Shown here: piece after piece, positions 25,254-33,604 of the stretch
Numbering within the stretch: position 1 is the stretch's first letter
Layout of the letters: the number at the start of each line of letters is the position of its first letter
Source: Falsiroseomonas sp051433195
Lineage (GTDB): Bacteria > Pseudomonadota > Alphaproteobacteria > Acetobacterales > Acetobacteraceae
DNA: 64,000 bases
Direction: 5' to 3'
Assembly: GCF_051433195.1 (NCBI RefSeq)
Contig: NZ_JBHMFT010000005.1
Location: forward strand, 228,636-292,635
The notes under the pieces: model-generated
Told to the model about the DNA's origin: nothing
The model's input: the letters and a program-made list of their open reading frames with translations, nothing else
Database searches by the model: none
Made by a program: the position numbers and the translations under genes

Positions 25254-26798
25254 ATGATCATCCAACGCAGGACCATCGGCCGCGGCCTTGCCGCCGCGGC
25301 GGGGCTGGCCGTGCCCGGACTGCTGCACGGCGGCGCCGCGCAGGCGCAGCGGGCGCAGGACACGCTGCGCCTGGTGTTCCGCGACGCGGTGCCGAACATT
25401 GACCCCTATTTCAACAGCCAGCGCACCGGGTTGATCCTCGGCCACCAGGCCTGGGACGGGCTGGTGCATCGCGACCCCGAGACGTTCCGCGTGGTGCCGG
25501 CGCTCGCCACCGAATGGCGCTGGGTGAACCCGCTACTGCTGGAATTCACGCTGCGGCAGGGCGTGAAGTTCCATGATGGCAGCGCCTTCACCGCGAAGGA
25601 TGCGGTGTACACCATCAACACCGTCGCCAACCCGGAAACGCGCGTCGCCACGCCGAGCAACTATGCCTGGATCGAGCGCGCCGAGGCGGAGGGCGATTTC
25701 AAGCTGCGCCTTCACCTGAAGCGGCCGACGCCGGCGGCGCTGGACTACCTGGCGCTGGTCACGCCGATCTGGCCGCAGGCCTACCGGGAACGCGTGGGCG
25801 CGGAGGGTTACTCCCGCGCCCCGGTCGGCACCGGCCCCTACCGCATCACGAAGTTCGATGTCGCCAGCGGTGTCGAATACGAGCGCTTCGATGATTATTA
25901 CGAGAGCGGTCCGAAGGGGAAGCCGGCGATCCGGCGCATCACTGTCCGCTTCGTCACCGATGCGGCGACGGAGTTGACGGAATTGCTGTCGCAGCGCGTC
26001 GACTGGATCTGGAACATGAACCCGGACCAGGTGGCGAATGTGAACCGCGTTCCCTACCTGCAGACGCTGCGCCAGGAATCGATGCGTATCGGCTATCTCA
26101 GCCTGGATGCCGCCGGCCGCAGCGGTCCCAACCCGATGACGAACCTGAAGGTGCGCCAGGCGGTCTGGCACGCGATCGATCGCAAGACGATCGCGGAGCG
26201 GCTGGTCACCGGCGGGTCCCGCGTGCCGATGGCGCCCTGCTACCCTTCGCAATTCGGCTGCAATGCCGATGCCGCCATGCAATATGACTACAACCCGGAC
26301 AAGGCGAAGCAGCTTCTGGCCGAGGCCGGCTTCCCCAACGGCTTCGACATCGAGCTGACCAGCTACGTGCAGCCGCGCCAGTGGTCCGAGGCGGTGCAGA
26401 GCTACCTGCAGGCCGTGGGCATCCGCGCGCGGCTGAACCTGCTGCAGGTGGCAGCCCAGATCCAGCGCGCCTGGCGCGGCGAACTGGCGATGTCCATGGG
26501 CAGCTGGGGCAGCTATTCCATCAACGACGTCTCCGCGATCCTGCCCAACTTCTTCGGCAACACCAACGACGACTACGCCCGTGATCCGGAATTGCAGCGG
26601 ATGCTGGAGGAAGGCGGGGCGAGCGCCGACGAGGCGGTGCGCAACGCGGCCTATTCCGCCGCCATCAAGCGCATCACGGAGCAGGCCTACTGGGTGCCGC
26701 TGCACACCTACGTCAACACCTACGCCTTCCAGCGCCAGCTCGACTTCAAGGCGTTCCCGGACGAACTGCCGCGCTTCTACCTGGCGAAGTGGAAGTAG
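25254..26798 (+). CDS. Peptide/nickel-type ABC transporter substrate-binding protein (family 5)
   Basis: A 514-residue periplasmic binding protein. The leader has an Arg-Arg and hydrophobic core (IIQRRTIGRGLAAAAGLAVPGLL). DAVPNIDPYFNSQRTGLILGHQAWDGLVHRDPET and VKFHDGSAFTAKDAVYTIN are typical of SBP_bac_5. It would deliver oligopeptides or another small solute to the permease encoded on the opposite strand. It is convergent with the dppBCDF-like operon and ends one base from it (TAG, C, TCA), so receptor and pump are expressed from separate promoters. GGGAGAG serves as ribosome binding site. Confidence 0.92.
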   Translation: MIIQRRTIGRGLAAAAGLAVPGLLHGGAAQAQRAQDTLRLVFRDAVPNIDPYFNSQRTGLILGHQAWDGLVHRDPETFRVVPALATEWRWVNPLLLEFTLRQGVKFHDGSAFTAKDAVYTINTVANPETRVATPSNYAWIERAEAEGDFKLRLHLKRPTPAALDYLALVTPIWPQAYRERVGAEGYSRAPVGTGPYRITKFDVASGVEYERFDDYYESGPKGKPAIRRITVRFVTDAATELTELLSQRVDWIWNMNPDQVANVNRVPYLQTLRQESMRIGYLSLDAAGRSGPNPMTNLKVRQAVWHAIDRKTIAERLVTGGSRVPMAPCYPSQFGCNADAAMQYDYNPDKAKQLLAEAGFPNGFDIELTSYVQPRQWSEAVQSYLQAVGIRARLNLLQVAAQIQRAWRGELAMSMGSWGSYSINDVSAILPNFFGNTNDDYARDPELQRMLEEGGASADEAVRNAAYSAAIKRITEQAYWVPLHTYVNTYAFQRQLDFKAFPDELPRFYLAKWK

Positions 26799-26799
26799 C

Positions 26800-27750
26800 T
26801 CACGCTTCCAGGTGACATTCCACGAGGCCCGCGGCGAGAGCCGTGGACCTCGGCGCCTGGGTGGCGCAGGGCGCGAAGACCTTCGGGCAGCGTGGGTGGA
26901 AGCGGCAACCGGGCGGGATGTTGGCGGGGTCCGGCATGATGTCGCCGAGGCCCACATCCGGCACGCCAAGCCCCGGCTCCGGCGTCAGCACGCTGGCCAG
27001 CAGCGCCTGGGTGTAGGGGTGGCGCGGGTCGCGGAACAGCGCCTCCGACTCGCGCCGTTCCACGATACGGCCGAGATACATCACGGCGACCTCGCTCGCG
27101 ACGTGTTCCACCACCGCCAGGTTGTGGCTGATGAACAGGTAGGTCAGGCCAAGGTCGCGGCGCAGCTCGTCCAGCAGGTTCAGGATCTGCGCCTGCACGG
27201 AGACATCGAGCGCGCTCGTCGGTTCGTCGCAGATGACAATCCGCGGCCGCAACACGAGCGCACGCGCGATGGCGACGCGCTGCCGCTGGCCGCCGGAAAG
27301 CTGGGAGGGGAAGCGGCTGCCCTGTTCGGCGGAAAGCCCGACGCGCTCCAGCGCCTCCGCCACCCGCCGCGCCACCTGATCGCGCGATATGTCACCCTGC
27401 GCGACCAACGGCATGGCGACGATGTCCTGCACCCGCCGCCGCGGGTTGAGCGAGGAGAAGGGGTCCTGGAACACCGGCTGGATCAGCCGGGCGCGGGCGC
27501 GGCGGTCCATGCTGGAAAGCCTCTGGCCATCCACCAGCACCTCCCCGCCGCTCGGCGGCAGCAGGCCGAGGATCATGCGGGCCAGGGTGGATTTGCCGCA
27601 ACCGCTTTCACCGACGACGCCAAGCACGCTGCCGGGAGCCACGGCGAAGGAGACGCCATCCACCGCGACAACCTGCTTCGTCGGCGCGAACAGGCCCTGC
27701 CGCACATGGAAGATACGGCGCAGGTCGCGGACCTCGATGGCCGCGGTCAT
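26800..27750 (-). CDS. ABC transporter ATP-binding protein, DppF/OppF type
   Basis: A 316-residue ATPase. It has Walker A GESGCGKSTL, the Q-loop PVFQDPFSSLNPR, signature LSGGQRQRVAIARAL, and Walker B IVICDEPTSALD. The C-terminal oligopeptide/dipeptide extension contains Cys residues (PGCRFHPRCPKVFAPC) that in this family can hold a [4Fe-4S] cluster. It energises uptake with the DppD-like partner. Its start overlaps the end of that partner, and it is the last gene of the operon. Confidence 0.92.
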   Translation of the reverse strand: MTAAIEVRDLRRIFHVRQGLFAPTKQVVAVDGVSFAVAPGSVLGVVGESGCGKSTLARMILGLLPPSGGEVLVDGQRLSSMDRRARARLIQPVFQDPFSSLNPRRRVQDIVAMPLVAQGDISRDQVARRVAEALERVGLSAEQGSRFPSQLSGGQRQRVAIARALVLRPRIVICDEPTSALDVSVQAQILNLLDELRRDLGLTYLFISHNLAVVEHVASEVAVMYLGRIVERRESEALFRDPRHPYTQALLASVLTPEPGLGVPDVGLGDIMPDPANIPPGCRFHPRCPKVFAPCATQAPRSTALAAGLVECHLEA

Positions 27751-28715
27751 GCGGCGGCGGCCCAGCCGGATGGCAGGGTGCACAGCACCTCATGCCCCGG
27801 GGTTGCCTGCCGCCGCGGAACCGCGGCGGTACAGGCGGCGTGGGCGTGGTCGCAGCGGTCGCGGAAGGCGCAGCCTGCGAAGCCGGGCGGGATGCGCGGC
27901 ACCACGCCGGAGATGCTGCCGAGCGGATCGCCCCGCTTGACCTTGCCCGGCACCGGCACGCAGGCCAGCAGGCCGCGCGTGTAGGGGTGCTGCGGGTCGG
28001 CGAAAAGCTGCGCCGTCGGCGCGGATTCCACCACCTCCCCGGCATACATCACGGAGACGCGGTCGGCGATGCGCGCGACCACGCCGAGGTCGTGGGTGAT
28101 CAGCAGGATGCCGAGGCCGAGGTCGCGCCGCAGTTCCGCCAGCAGCCGCAGGATCTGCGCCTGCACGGTGACGTCGAGCGCCGTGGTCGGCTCATCCGCG
28201 ATCAGCAGTTCCGGATCGCACATCAGCGCCATGGCGATCATCACCCGCTGCCGCAGCCCGCCCGAAAGCTGGTGCGGGAACTGGCCGAGCCGCAGTCCCG
28301 GCGCGGTGATGCCGACGCGGCCGAGCAGCTCCGCCGCGCGGTCCACCGCCTGCACGCGGGTGGCGCCGCGATGCCGGCGCAGCACCTCCGTCATCTGCGA
28401 GCCCACCGTATAGGCGGGGTTCAGGCTGGTCATCGGTTCCTGGAAGATCATCGCCATGCGGTCGCCGCGCAGACGCGACATCTCCCGCTCATTCAACGCG
28501 CCGATCTCCTGGCCCGCGAAGCGCAGCACCTCCGCCTGCCGCCGCCCGCCGCGCGCCAGCAGGCCCATGATGGCCAGCGACGTCACGGACTTGCCGCAGC
28601 CGCTTTCGCCGACCAGGCAATGCGTCTCGCCCTTCTCCACGGCCAGGGAGGCGCCGCGCACCGCGGCGGTGCCGCCGAAGGTGACCCGCAGCCCCTGCAC
28701 CTCCAGCAGGCTCAC
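27747..28715 (-). CDS. ABC transporter ATP-binding protein, DppD/OppD type
   Basis: A 322-residue ATPase starting at a GTG that overlaps the permease stop (GTGA). It has Walker A GESGCGKSVT, Q-loop MIFQEPMTSLNPAY, signature LSGGLRQRVMIAMAL, and Walker B LLIADEPTTALD. The C-terminal Cys-rich tail (GCAFRDRCDHAHAACTAAV) is typical. It acts in the cytoplasm with the DppF-like ATPase and the two permeases for solute import. The reading frame is open further upstream, but only as antisense of the permease frame. Confidence 0.92.
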   Translation of the reverse strand: MSLLEVQGLRVTFGGTAAVRGASLAVEKGETHCLVGESGCGKSVTSLAIMGLLARGGRRQAEVLRFAGQEIGALNEREMSRLRGDRMAMIFQEPMTSLNPAYTVGSQMTEVLRRHRGATRVQAVDRAAELLGRVGITAPGLRLGQFPHQLSGGLRQRVMIAMALMCDPELLIADEPTTALDVTVQAQILRLLAELRRDLGLGILLITHDLGVVARIADRVSVMYAGEVVESAPTAQLFADPQHPYTRGLLACVPVPGKVKRGDPLGSISGVVPRIPPGFAGCAFRDRCDHAHAACTAAVPRRQATPGHEVLCTLPSGWAAAA

Positions 28716-29608
28716 CGGCTCAGATCCGTGCCGAGCATGTCGCGCAGCGCGTCGCCGAGCAGGTTGACGCCGAAAACCAGCACGAACAGCGCGACGCCGG
28801 GCACCAGGATGACCCAGGGGGTGAAGAACATGTACTCCTTCGCCTCCGCGATCATCAGGCCCCAGGAGGGCAGCGGCGCGGGCACGCCGAGGCCGAGGAA
28901 GGACAGGGCGGCTTCCAGCAGGATGGCCAGCGCCATCTCCAGCGTCGCGACCACGGCGAGGTGCGTGGCGATGTTGGGCAGGATCTCGCGCAGCAGGACG
29001 CTGGCATGGGAGGAGCCGGCGCACCAGGCGGCGCTGACGTAGTCCAGCGTGCGCAACTGCATCGTGGTGGAGCGTGCGACGACGGCGAAGCGGTCCCACA
29101 GCAGCAGGCCGAGCACCAGGATGACCAGCAGGAAGCTGGTGCCGAGCAGCCCCGCCACCGCCAGCGCCACCAGCACCACGGGGATGGAAAGCCGCGCCGT
29201 GATCAGGAACATCACGACATCGTCGATCCGCCCGCCATAGAAGCCGCCGAGCACGCCCAGCGTGGTGCCGATGAGGCCGGAGGTGATGACGGTGGCGACA
29301 CCGATGATCATGGAAATGCGCGCGCCGTAGATCAGCCGCGAGAGGTAGTCCCGCCCGAGCTGATCCGTGCCAAGCCAATTGGCCGGCGTGCCCTCCTCCA
29401 TCCAGAAGGGTGGCACCAGGCGGCGGGACAGGTCGATGGCGAAGGGGTCGTAGGGCGCGATCCAGGGGGCGAGGATCGCCACCACCACGACGAAACCGAC
29501 GATGAGGATTCCGAGCACGAAGGTGACGTTGCGCAGAAGGAGTCGCGCCGAACCGGTTCCCGGCACCGGGCCGGGCAGGATTGGGCTGGCCAGGGCCGGG
29601 CCGCTCAT
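28712..29608 (-). CDS. ABC transporter permease, DppC/OppC type
   Basis: A 298-residue inner-membrane permease. The N-terminal OppC helix (VTFVLGILIVGFVVVVAILAPWIAPYDPFAIDL) is followed by the periplasmic loop with NWLGTDQLGRDYLSRLIYGARIS and about five more helices. The EAA loop LEAALSFLGLGVPAPLPSWGLMIAEAKEY, which docks with the ATPases, is intact. The ATG overlaps the upstream permease stop (ATGA). Confidence 0.92.
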   Translation of the reverse strand: MSGPALASPILPGPVPGTGSARLLLRNVTFVLGILIVGFVVVVAILAPWIAPYDPFAIDLSRRLVPPFWMEEGTPANWLGTDQLGRDYLSRLIYGARISMIIGVATVITSGLIGTTLGVLGGFYGGRIDDVVMFLITARLSIPVVLVALAVAGLLGTSFLLVILVLGLLLWDRFAVVARSTTMQLRTLDYVSAAWCAGSSHASVLLREILPNIATHLAVVATLEMALAILLEAALSFLGLGVPAPLPSWGLMIAEAKEYMFFTPWVILVPGVALFVLVFGVNLLGDALRDMLGTDLSR

Positions 29609-30522
29609 TGCGTGCGCAGCCGCGGGTCGAGCACGGCGTTCAGCAGATCCGCCAGCAGGGTCAGCGCGATGTAGATCAGCGCCAGCACCAGGATCACCGC
29701 CTGCACCACCGGGAAGTCGTTCTTGCTGATGCTCTCCCACGCCAGGTAGCCGACGCCGTGCATGGCGAAGACCGTCTCGATGACGATGGACCCGCCGAGC
29801 ATGAAGCCCAATTGCACCGCTGCGATGGACACGACGGGGATCGCCGCATTCCGGAAACCGTGCTTCACCAGGATGGAAATTCGGGAAAGCCCCTTGGCGC
29901 GCGCCGTGCGGATGTAGTCGGATGACAGCGCCTCGATCATGCCGCTGCGGGTCAGCCGCATCAGCGAGGGGATGGCGGAGAAGGCCAGCACGATACCGGG
30001 CATGACGTAGTACTCCCACCCCCCTGTGCCCGAGATCGGCAGCCAGCCGAGGTTCAGGCCCAGCACCACCATCAGGATCAGCCCAAGCCAGAAGGACGGC
30101 ATGGCCTGGCCGATCAGCGCCACCAGCATCACGCCGCGATCGACCCAGCTGCCTTCGCGCACCGCGGCGATGATGCCGAGCGGCAGCGCCACCACCAGCG
30201 CCAGCGCAAGCCCCACCAGGCCGAGTGTCAGCGTGATGGGCAGGCGATGCGCGATGAGGTTGGCGACGCGGTCCTTGAAGAAGAAGCTCTCGCCGAAATC
30301 ACCCTGCACGGCCCGCAGCAGCCAATCGAGGTACTGTTCCACCAACGGGCGATTGAGGCCGTAGACGCGACGGATGATCTCGACATCCTCCTGCGTCGCA
30401 TTCGGTCCGGCGATGGAGATGGCGAGGTCGCCCGACAGCCGCGTGAGCAGGAAGCTCAGCGTCAGCACCGTCAAGGCCACCAGGATCGCAACCGCGAGCC
30501 GGCGCAGAAGAAAACGGATCAT
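29605..30522 (-). CDS. ABC transporter permease, DppB/OppB type
   Basis: A 305-residue permease beginning MIRFLLRRLAVAILVALTVLTLSFLL, the first helix of the DppB family. IRRVYGLNRPLVEQYLDWL and GDFGESFFFKDRV follow. The EAA loop YIRTARAKGLSRISILVKHGFRNA contacts the ATPase. It heads the four-gene permease/ATPase operon, which converges on the receptor gene. The 169-bp gap upstream separates it from a divergent methyltransferase gene and should contain the promoter. Confidence 0.92.
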   Translation of the reverse strand: MIRFLLRRLAVAILVALTVLTLSFLLTRLSGDLAISIAGPNATQEDVEIIRRVYGLNRPLVEQYLDWLLRAVQGDFGESFFFKDRVANLIAHRLPITLTLGLVGLALALVVALPLGIIAAVREGSWVDRGVMLVALIGQAMPSFWLGLILMVVLGLNLGWLPISGTGGWEYYVMPGIVLAFSAIPSLMRLTRSGMIEALSSDYIRTARAKGLSRISILVKHGFRNAAIPVVSIAAVQLGFMLGGSIVIETVFAMHGVGYLAWESISKNDFPVVQAVILVLALIYIALTLLADLLNAVLDPRLRTQ

Positions 30523-30691
30523 TACGTGCAGCCTAGTCAGGCTTGGCGTGGGATGGCAAGCAGCTTGACCATACATCCCCGCCCGGCGAAATCCGCGGAT
30601 CAGCCCGTTGGCGCAAGCAACTATCCCGCCTCAGGACACTTGCCGGACCAGGACAGGGAAGGCCGCGAAACGCGGCCCAGGGAGAGGCGGC

Positions 30692-31414
30692 ATGGCGACA
30701 GGCAACGTGACACCCTTGCATGGCCCGGCAACGGCACGCGTCACGGCGCCGCCGACGCTCCAGCATGCGCTGCTCGGCCGTGCGGAGGGACAGGACTGCT
30801 TTCCCGTCGACCGCCTGGCGGAGCTCGCGGCCTCCATCGACTCCGCGAACTACTACTCCGAATGCATGACCGCGGCCGCGCATCATGAGGACAAGTATGC
30901 GCTGCTGGCGGAGGCGCTCGGCGCGCGTGGCTGCGCTGGGCTGATCGCCGAATTCGGTGTCTTCGAGGGCCGGACGATCAACTTCCTGGCGGAACGCACG
31001 CAGGAGACCATCCACGGCTTCGACAGTTTCGAGGGCCTGCCGGAGGATTGGCGGCCGGGCTTCCCGCGCGGCACCTTCAGCCGCGACGTGCCGAAGGTGC
31101 GGCCGAACGTGGAACTGGTCGTCGGCATGTTCGAGGATACGTTGCCGGATTTCCTGGCGCGGCATCGCGGCGCCCTGTCGCTTCTGCATATCGACTGCGA
31201 CCTCTATTCCTCCACCCGCACCGTGCTGCGCCATTGCGCGCCACGTATCCGGGCGGGGACCGTCATCGTCTTCGACGAATACTTCAACTACCCCGGCTGG
31301 CGCAGCCATGAGTTCCGCGCCTTCCAGGACTTCATCGCGCAATCCGAGCGTGGCTACCGCTACCTCTCCGTGGTGCCCTCGCACCAGCAGGTGGCGGTCA
31401 TCATCACGGAATAG
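30692..31414 (+). CDS. TylF-like class I SAM-dependent methyltransferase
   Basis: A 240-residue protein. The SAM-binding loop IAEFGVFEGRTINFLAE, HGFDSFEGLPEDW, LLHIDCDLYSSTRTVL and IVFDEYFNYPGWRSHEFRAFQDF are characteristic of the TylF/MycF macrocin O-methyltransferase family, where Asp residues bind Mg2+ and hold a sugar diol. It would methylate a sugar hydroxyl. Its position next to the flagellar block makes modification of a filament or surface glycan possible, which is inference only. GGAGAGGCGGC precedes the ATG. It is divergent from the ABC permease operon. Confidence 0.8.
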   Translation: MATGNVTPLHGPATARVTAPPTLQHALLGRAEGQDCFPVDRLAELAASIDSANYYSECMTAAAHHEDKYALLAEALGARGCAGLIAEFGVFEGRTINFLAERTQETIHGFDSFEGLPEDWRPGFPRGTFSRDVPKVRPNVELVVGMFEDTLPDFLARHRGALSLLHIDCDLYSSTRTVLRHCAPRIRAGTVIVFDEYFNYPGWRSHEFRAFQDFIAQSERGYRYLSVVPSHQQVAVIITE

Positions 31415-31500
31415 CATGGCCCGGCAGGCTGCCGTTCACACCGCGTCAATCTGAATCCCGCTAGATGAGGCGTCACGCGACCTTCAAGGGGCCTGCTCCC

Positions 31501-31758
31501 ATGCTCAGTGCCACGCTTCCCGCTTCCGGCCCGGCTTTGCCACGCGGCGCCGCGCCGCCCGCGCCGCGGCCTGCCCTGAACCCACCGCCGGCACCGAGCA
31601 CGCAACTGCGCATCGAGGCGTCGCTGCAATTGGTGGTGCTGGAGTTCCGCGAGCCGGATGGCGAGATGCGCCAGTCCATCCCGACGCCCCGGGAGATCGA
31701 CGCCTATCGCAATCCGCCGCTGCCGGCCCCGCCCTCGGACCTCGACCTGTCCCGCTAG
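31501..31758 (+). CDS. Small proline-rich protein with a FlaG-like C-terminal segment, function unknown
   Basis: An 85-residue protein. The first half is Ala/Pro-rich and probably disordered. The second half, LQLVVLEFREPDGEMRQSIPTPREIDAYR, resembles the strand-turn-strand of FlaG-type proteins (a hydrophobic strand, D/E-G turn, then R-x-I-P). It sits at the 3' edge of the flagellar gene block but points the other way. I do not recognise it securely. Its TAG stop lies in the first CTAG of 107-bp element copy 2. Confidence 0.55.
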   Translation: MLSATLPASGPALPRGAAPPAPRPALNPPPAPSTQLRIEASLQLVVLEFREPDGEMRQSIPTPREIDAYRNPPLPAPPSDLDLSR

Positions 31759-31861
31759 ACCATGATCCGCGCTGATAGAAGCGCGGATCATGGTCTAGCC
31801 TTTTGTCTGTTCGCGTGATTCACGCCTGCGGCCGTTCCAGCCTTCGGCGATCACGCTCTAG
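31755..31861 (-). repeat. 107-bp CTAG two-hairpin element, copy 2 (subtype B)
   Basis: This copy runs in the opposite direction to copy 1. Read on the minus strand, stem 1 is GCGTGAT (element bases 6-12) with ATCACGC (43-49), the linker is GAACAGACAAAAGG, and stem 2 is a perfect 19-bp pair, CTAGACCATGATCCGCGCT with its complement, around the loop TCTATC shared with copy 1. The left CTAG gives the stop of the plus-strand 85-residue gene. The right CTAG gives the stop of the minus-strand DUF1217 gene. It fills the whole space between these convergent genes. Confidence 0.85.
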
Positions 31862-33144
31862 GCACGCAGCGAAAGGCTGCTGCCGACCAGGCTGTTCAGC
31901 GATGCGCCGCCGCCGAACAGCGACAGCACGGGATTCACCGTGGTCTGCGCCGGGGCCGACAGGGCCAGGTAGCGGAGCGCGATCTTGGCCGTCGCGCGCG
32001 GGTCCTGCAATTCCTCCAGCTTCACCCGGTTCGCCAGGATGGTCTTCTGCTGGTCGAACTCCAGCGCGGCGAAGCTCTCCGGCAGCGCCAGTGCACCGCG
32101 CACCACCGCGGTCAGGGCCTTGTCCGCCATCAGCTCATTGATGCTGGTGGCCCTGCTGGCGTTGCGGATGAAGTACAGCGCCTCCCGCAGCCCGGCATTG
32201 GACTCGCCCATCGCCTTCTCGTAGCGATTGGTCATCGCATCCGCCACCAGGCGGTCGAGCAGGGCGGGGTCGTCGAAGGGGCCGGTCCGGTCGGCGCGGG
32301 CATCGGCGGCAGCTTCGCTCGCGCTCGGCTCGAAGGCGGTGCCGAGGGCGGCGGATTGCGCGGCGGTCAGGGAGGCGCGCTGGTCCGGGCTGAGTGCGGC
32401 AACCTGGTCCCGCGTCAGCGCCTGCAATTGCTCGAAGCCCAGCGCATCAAGCTGCGTCGTGGTCAGCGCCCGAAGCTGCGTCGCGCCGAGTCCGCGCATC
32501 TGGCTGGCCCCGAGCGCGGCGATATCCTCCGCCTCCATCGCCTTCACCTGGGCCGCACTCAGCGCCGCCAGCTGCGAAGGCCGCAGCGCCGAAACCTGGT
32601 CGCGCGACATGGCGCGCAGATCCGCGGCGTCCAGGCCCAGGATTTCATTGCTGTCGATGGCGCGGATCTGGGATGTGCTCAACGCCTGCACCTGGCTGGC
32701 CGTCAGCGCCTGCAACTGGTCCGCGGTCAGCCCGCCCATGCGGCCCAGGCTGATGCCACGCACCTCCGTGGTGGACAGGGCGGCGACTTGCGTCGGCGTC
32801 AGCGCGGAGGCTTCGCGGGTGGCGAAGGCCTTGGCGAGGTCGCGCCAGCGCCGATCGGTCAGCCTGTTGGCGAGGCTGCCTTCCGCGGCCGGATCTTCCG
32901 TCAGGATCCTGCGCAGGATGCCACGCTTGTCGATCTCGCCTTTCAGCTGGAAGGCTTCCAGCACCACCTGCAGGGTGCGGCGGTCCTGCATCAGCGATTC
33001 GACGTCGCCGTGCTGCGAGGCGGCTTCGCGGAAGCGTTCCATGGCCTGCTTGTTGTCGCGCCGCTCCGCGAAGCGGGCCTGCAACGCGGCGCCCTCCCGC
33101 TGCGCCACGGTCAGCGCCGTCAGCGCGCCGAGGCCGGCCAGCAT
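31858..33144 (-). CDS. DUF1217 flagellum-associated protein with 19 tandem octapeptide repeats
   Basis: A 428-residue protein. Residues 45-110 (ESLMQDRRTLQVVLEAFQL, RRILTEDPAAEGSLANRLTDRRW) and 280-380 (LVADAMTNRYEKAMGESNAGLREALYFIRNA, ALALPESFAALEFDQQKTIL) are the two halves of the DUF1217 family found in alphaproteobacterial flagellar loci. Between them, residues 114-265 are 19 head-to-tail units of eight residues, consensus A-L-[TS]-x-x-Q-[VL]-x. The insert probably forms a long amphipathic helix or solenoid. The gene follows flaF with no gap. The TAG stop comes from the 107-bp element. Confidence 0.8.
   Translation of the reverse strand: MLAGLGALTALTVAQREGAALQARFAERRDNKQAMERFREAASQHGDVESLMQDRRTLQVVLEAFQLKGEIDKRGILRRILTEDPAAEGSLANRLTDRRWRDLAKAFATREASALTPTQVAALSTTEVRGISLGRMGGLTADQLQALTASQVQALSTSQIRAIDSNEILGLDAADLRAMSRDQVSALRPSQLAALSAAQVKAMEAEDIAALGASQMRGLGATQLRALTTTQLDALGFEQLQALTRDQVAALSPDQRASLTAAQSAALGTAFEPSASEAAADARADRTGPFDDPALLDRLVADAMTNRYEKAMGESNAGLREALYFIRNASRATSINELMADKALTAVVRGALALPESFAALEFDQQKTILANRVKLEELQDPRATAKIALRYLALSAPAQTTVNPVLSLFGGGASLNSLVGSSLSLRA
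32350..32805 (-). repeat. Nineteen tandem 24-bp (8-residue) repeats inside the DUF1217 gene
   Basis: Units such as ALTPTQVA, ALTASQVQ, ALSTSQIR, ALTTTQLD and ALTRDQVA follow each other in register for 152 residues. At the DNA level the units have diverged, so the array is old or under selection for protein pattern rather than freshly expanded. Confidence 0.85.
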
Positions 33145-33543
33145 TCAGGCAACCCGGGCGCTGAAGACGGCCGCCTGCGTGGAGGGCGCCGCGGCTGGCG
33201 CGGCACGCTGCTGGCCCTCCAGCCCCTCGATCATGTCGCGATGCAGCGCCATCAGCGGCTCCAGGCTCGCATCATCCCCGAGCCGCGCATCGGTTTCCCG
33301 TTGCGCCCACAGGCCGAGCGAGACCAGCTGGCCGCGCAGTTCGGCGGGCAGCCGGTTGCCGGGCGAGCCGAGGTCGTTGATCAGCAGCGACCACAGCCGA
33401 TGCGTCTTCTCCAGCGCCACGGCGCGGCCGCGCAGGTCGGCGGCGCCGGAGAGAAGTCCGTTGACGTAGCGGAAGGCGCGCAGCTCGATCTCGCGCGGAG
33501 AGGCCGCGGCATTCTGGGTGGCGGCGTAGCGCGCGATGCTCAT
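33145..33543 (-). CDS. flaF: FlaF, flagellar biosynthesis regulator
   Basis: A 132-residue protein. The start SIARYAATQNAAASPREIELRAFRYVNGLL and LEKTHRLWSLLINDLGSPGNRLPAELRGQLVSLGLWAQRETD match FlaF. In Caulobacter this protein is needed for flagellin translation and works against FlbT. It lies directly downstream of the flagellin gene and overlaps nothing, 62 bp after it. The DUF1217 gene begins at its stop codon. Confidence 0.9.
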   Translation of the reverse strand: MSIARYAATQNAAASPREIELRAFRYVNGLLSGAADLRGRAVALEKTHRLWSLLINDLGSPGNRLPAELRGQLVSLGLWAQRETDARLGDDASLEPLMALHRDMIEGLEGQQRAAPAAAPSTQAAVFSARVA

Positions 33544-33604
33544 GGAGCCTCCGTGGCTGTGGTCGCGCCGGCGTCGCCGCCGGCGCTTCGGTCGTCTCAG
33601 GCGA

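Noticed and set aside
31415..31500. Possible sigma-54 promoter before the 85-residue gene (TGGCCCGGCAGGCTGC)
   Set aside because: The spacing between the GG and GC elements is one base too long, which normally abolishes sigma-54 recognition.
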